64,000 bases of DNA, from NCBI GenBank assembly GCA_002428525.1, contig DIWU01000024.1:62001-126000 (forward strand), given 5' to 3'. This document shows, piece by piece, positions 61,471 to 64,000 of this stretch. Numbering within the stretch: position 1 is the stretch's first letter; every line of letters begins with the position of its first letter. Source of the stretch: a bacterium UBP14_UBA6098 (GTDB lineage Bacteria; UBP14; UBA6098). Below the pieces are notes generated by a model, which saw only the letters and a list, made by a program, of their open reading frames with translations, was not told where the DNA came from and did no database searches. Position numbers and translations under genes: made by a program.

Positions 61471-62452
61471 CGTCCTCCTTCGGGCCGTTGCGAATCTCAT
61501 CGATTACTTTATAGGCCTTCTCCATGAGGTTCTTTATTCCCTCTCCGGTAATCGAGCTAATGATATCTCCGCCTCTTTTTTTAATTATTTCGATACTTTC
61601 CGGCGTGGCGATATCTGCCTTTGTTCCAATGAGAAAATATGGTTTATTCTTAAGGACTCCATCGGAGTATTGATCTATTTCATTGAATATCATGTCTATA
61701 TCGTTCACGACATCGCCCGAGAGGTCGATAAAGAAGAATAGTAGAAGGTTCCGCTCGACATGGCGGAGGAAATCGAGGCCGAGGCCTTTTCCTTGATGCG
61801 CGCCCTCGATTATTCCCGGGACATCGGATATAACCATTCGCCTTTCGTTCGACAACTCGACAATTCCTAAATTCGGCTCGAGTGTTGTGAAGGGGTATTC
61901 CGCGATCTTCGGCTTTGCGGATGATACCTTTGCGAGAAAGGTCGATTTCCCGGCGTTTGGAGAGCCGACTAACCCTATATCCGCAATTAGCTTAAGCTCG
62001 ATAATTAGCCTTTTCTCCTCGCCGGGTGTCCCTTCGGTGGCGAATCTTGGCGCTCTATTCGAGGAGGATTTGAAGCTTGCGTTGCCCCTTCCTCCCCGGC
62101 CGCCCTTTGCCGCGATAAACTCCCCTTCGACAAGATCGCAGAGAACCTCTTTAGTTTCTTCATCTATAATTGTAGTCCCCGGCGGAACTTTAATAATGTA
62201 GTCTTCGGCGTTCGCTCCGGTTTTATCGGAGCCTCCGCCGGCAACACCTTTTTTTGCCTTATATGTATTTATGTAATAAAAATCGATCAGTGTCGTCATC
62301 ATCGGATCGACGCGAAAAACAATGCTTCCGCCCCTACCGCCGTCGCCGCCGGAGGGGCCTCCGCGCGGAACATGCTTCTCTCTCCTGAAGGCGACAATTC
62401 CGTTTCCGCCGTCGCCGGCAATGACTCGTATCTTAACTCTATCTATAAACAT
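61457..62452 (-). CDS. obg: GTPase Obg/CgtA
   Basis: Obg is a ribosome-associated GTPase. The 331-aa protein has the glycine-rich Obg fold (VIAGDGGNGIVAFRREK, GGPSGGDGGRGG, AAKGGRGGRGN) and GTPase motifs GSPNAGKST, DVPGIIEGAHQG and GTKAD. It ends soon after the G domain. It shares one base with cdaA (TAATG-type junction). Confidence 0.97.
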   Translation of the reverse strand: MFIDRVKIRVIAGDGGNGIVAFRREKHVPRGGPSGGDGGRGGSIVFRVDPMMTTLIDFYYINTYKAKKGVAGGGSDKTGANAEDYIIKVPPGTTIIDEETKEVLCDLVEGEFIAAKGGRGGRGNASFKSSSNRAPRFATEGTPGEEKRLIIELKLIADIGLVGSPNAGKSTFLAKVSSAKPKIAEYPFTTLEPNLGIVELSNERRMVISDVPGIIEGAHQGKGLGLDFLRHVERNLLLFFFIDLSGDVVNDIDMIFNEIDQYSDGVLKNKPYFLIGTKADIATPESIEIIKKRGGDIISSITGEGIKNLMEKAYKVIDEIRNGPKEDDVRK

Positions 62453-63222
62453 TATTTACCGCTACCTTTGATGGAGATTTCAAGAAGTTTTCTCATATTA
62501 TCTATAGTGATATTCTTTCTGAGATGGCCGCGTATTGCGAGGGAGATTCCACCGGTCTCCTCCGAGACTATCACGACGACCGCGTCGGTTTCCTCGCTCA
62601 GGCCGACACCGGCGCGATGGCGCATTCCGAGGGTTCTCTGATATCGCGGGTTCGTTGTCAGGGGAAGTTCGCATCCCGCGGCGGTGATCGTCTCGCCGTC
62701 GATGATGACTGCGCCGTCGTGCAATGGAGTTCGCGGAGTGAAGATAGTGATTAAAAGATCAGGGGTCACCTCTGCGCCGATACGCTTGCCGGTTTCCTCA
62801 TAGCCCTTAAGGCCGACATCGCGCTTAATCGCAATGAGCGCACCTGTTTTCGAGGCGGAGAGTAGCTCGACCGAATTGACTATAACAGCTATCGTTTTTT
62901 CCCCTTCCGAGGAAACCAAACGCCTGAAGAACGGGGCATTCCCGAGGCGGGTGAGTGCATTTCTCAGCTCGGGTTGAAAAACGATCAGAAACGCGATAAT
63001 CCAAATGGTTCCAAGCCGCTCGGAGAACCATTTGAGCGAATTCAAATTCAGCCATGTCGAAAGGAAGGCCAAGAATAGGATCGTCGCGAGACCGACAATC
63101 ATCGTGATCGCCCTCGTGCCCTTCATCAGCATGATAAATTGATAAAAAATGAAAGCAACGACGAGGATATCGATAATATCCAAAAGGCCGAACTCGATGA
63201 AGAATATCTTAAACAGTGTCAT
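62452..63222 (-). CDS. cdaA: Diadenylate cyclase CdaA
   Basis: CdaA makes cyclic di-AMP from ATP. The 256-aa protein has three N-terminal helices (about 8-28, 38-58, 70-82) and a DisA_N domain with LHDGAVII and GMRHRAG, the DGA and RHR motifs. No CdaR regulator follows; obg does. It overlaps folP by 14 bases, a pairing also seen in other diderms as far as I recall. Confidence 0.95.
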   Translation of the reverse strand: MTLFKIFFIEFGLLDIIDILVVAFIFYQFIMLMKGTRAITMIVGLATILFLAFLSTWLNLNSLKWFSERLGTIWIIAFLIVFQPELRNALTRLGNAPFFRRLVSSEGEKTIAVIVNSVELLSASKTGALIAIKRDVGLKGYEETGKRIGAEVTPDLLITIFTPRTPLHDGAVIIDGETITAAGCELPLTTNPRYQRTLGMRHRAGVGLSEETDAVVVIVSEETGGISLAIRGHLRKNITIDNMRKLLEISIKGSGK

Positions 63223-64000
63223 CGCTTGCCTCGGAAGCGCTGTCGAGATATTCTTGAATTGCTTCGATGACGGCTATAATCTCACTCGCTTCGCTAACAT
63301 CGTGAACACGGAGGATATCAGCGCCCTGCGCGACAGCCCATGCAAAGCTTGCGAGGCTTCCGATTAGGCGCTCGGAGGGGGGCCTTCGCCCGAGGATCTT
63401 CTCGATGAAGCTCTTTCTCGAGGTGCCGATCACAACCGGAAAACCGAGGCTTTTAATCTTGCGAATCGAAGCGAGAAGCCTGAGGTTATCCTCGAGGTTC
63501 TTTCCGAAGCCGATCCCCGGATCGAGGTAAATCTTGTCCTCGGCGATTCCGCCTTTTACTGCAAAATCAGCCCTCTCGGCGAGATAGCGGCATACCACCA
63601 AAACGACATCGTCGTAGCGAGGATCGACCTGCATAGTCCTTGGGGAGCCGAGCATATGCATGAGGACAAGCTCGACTCCGGACTCGGCGACGACCTCGAG
63701 CATCTTTGAATCTGCTGTCATAGCCGAGATATCGTTGACCATCTTAGCGCCTGCCTCGATCGCGCGCCGCGCGACGGAGGATTTATATGTATCGATGGAA
63801 ATCCTCTGTTCGAGCTTATCGGCTATCTCTTCGATAACTGGTATCGCCCGCGAGATCTCGACCTCGTCTGAAACCGGTTCTGCGCCGGGCCTCGACGATT
63901 CGCCGCCGATGTCGATAATAGCGGCGCCCTGCATTGCGAGCTGAATCGCTCTATCGACGGCATTCGGGGCGTTGAGGAACAGTCCTCCGTCGGAGAAACT
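63209..64000 (-). CDS. folP: Dihydropteroate synthase, N-terminus outside the window
   Basis: FolP joins p-aminobenzoate with the pterin pyrophosphate in folate synthesis. The frame is open to the right edge for 264 codons, starting mid-protein at SFSDGGLFLNAP. Visible motifs are IDIGGESSRPGA, MVNDISA, DPGIGFGK and GTSRKSFI. An ATG at 63934 is internal. Confidence 0.95.
   Translation of the reverse strand, partial: SFSDGGLFLNAPNAVDRAIQLAMQGAAIIDIGGESSRPGAEPVSDEVEISRAIPVIEEIADKLEQRISIDTYKSSVARRAIEAGAKMVNDISAMTADSKMLEVVAESGVELVLMHMLGSPRTMQVDPRYDDVVLVVCRYLAERADFAVKGGIAEDKIYLDPGIGFGKNLEDNLRLLASIRKIKSLGFPVVIGTSRKSFIEKILGRRPPSERLIGSLASFAWAVAQGADILRVHDVSEASEIIAVIEAIQEYLDSASEASDDTV

Overview
The window looks like a chromosomal segment of an uncultured diderm bacterium of the FCB (Fibrobacterota-Chlorobiota-Bacteroidota) type or a nearby candidate phylum. 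Four proteins carry C-terminal domains resembling type IX secretion (T9SS) sorting domains, and a fifth very probably does. A PorX-type response regulator is encoded. Lipid, O-antigen and Lpt-type genes imply an outer membrane. Promoters that can be read have ordinary TTGAxx / TATAAT-like boxes, mostly 16 bp apart, which argues against Bacteroidota proper. Genes are densely packed, GC is moderately high by eye, AGGAGG-type ribosome sites are common, and TTG/GTG starts occur. No tRNA, rRNA, CRISPR array, transposase or prophage gene was found.

Layout. (1) 1-21079, minus strand: one third of the window is four secreted proteins. Three are giants (at least 1592, 2345 and 2782 aa) built from beta-sandwich repeats. 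Three of the four share an N-terminal module. (2) 21303-23867, minus: an overlapping five-gene run of psd, pssA, purS, purQ and a DUF4321 membrane protein. (3) 24070-33943, plus: patatin phospholipase, a membrane protein, a PflX-like radical SAM protein, a palindrome-rich gap, upp, a Na/phosphate transporter with PhoU tail, a histidine kinase, an NtrC-type sigma-54 activator, an unknown secreted protein and serS. (4) 33947-42056, plus: a histidine kinase, PorX, tsaE, a subtilisin-like protease with T9SS-like tail, DUF2085, LemA and DUF2207 proteins. (5) 42145-44598: two poorly conserved exported proteins in a more AT-rich stretch, one invaded in frame by small palindromic elements, then about 550 bp without an intact gene. 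(6) 44599-56150, plus: ffh, rpsP, trmD, rplS and rnhB, then an envelope block (LptF/LptG-type permease, methyltransferase, polysaccharide deacetylase, cdsA, O-antigen ligase-like protein, glycosyltransferase) and cysS. (7) 56252-59554, plus: a membrane-anchored coiled-coil protein, mnmG and rsmG, with two perfect parS sites. (8) 59556-64000, minus: pgsA, HPr, dprA, obg, cdaA and folP, running off the right edge.

How it fits together. The secreted giants and the protease are plausible T9SS cargo. The kinase/PorX pair is the kind of system that controls T9SS in Bacteroidota, although no T9SS structural gene (porV, sov/sprA, porU, gldK-N) lies in the window. Phospholipid genes (psd, pssA, cdsA, pgsA) and LPS/glycan genes serve the envelope. 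The parS sites suggest the right part lies near the replication origin, yet no parAB follows rsmG.

Most household-gene calls are firm. Domain assignments in the giant proteins rest on motif reading without profile searches. Large antisense frames over the giant genes are treated as shadows.
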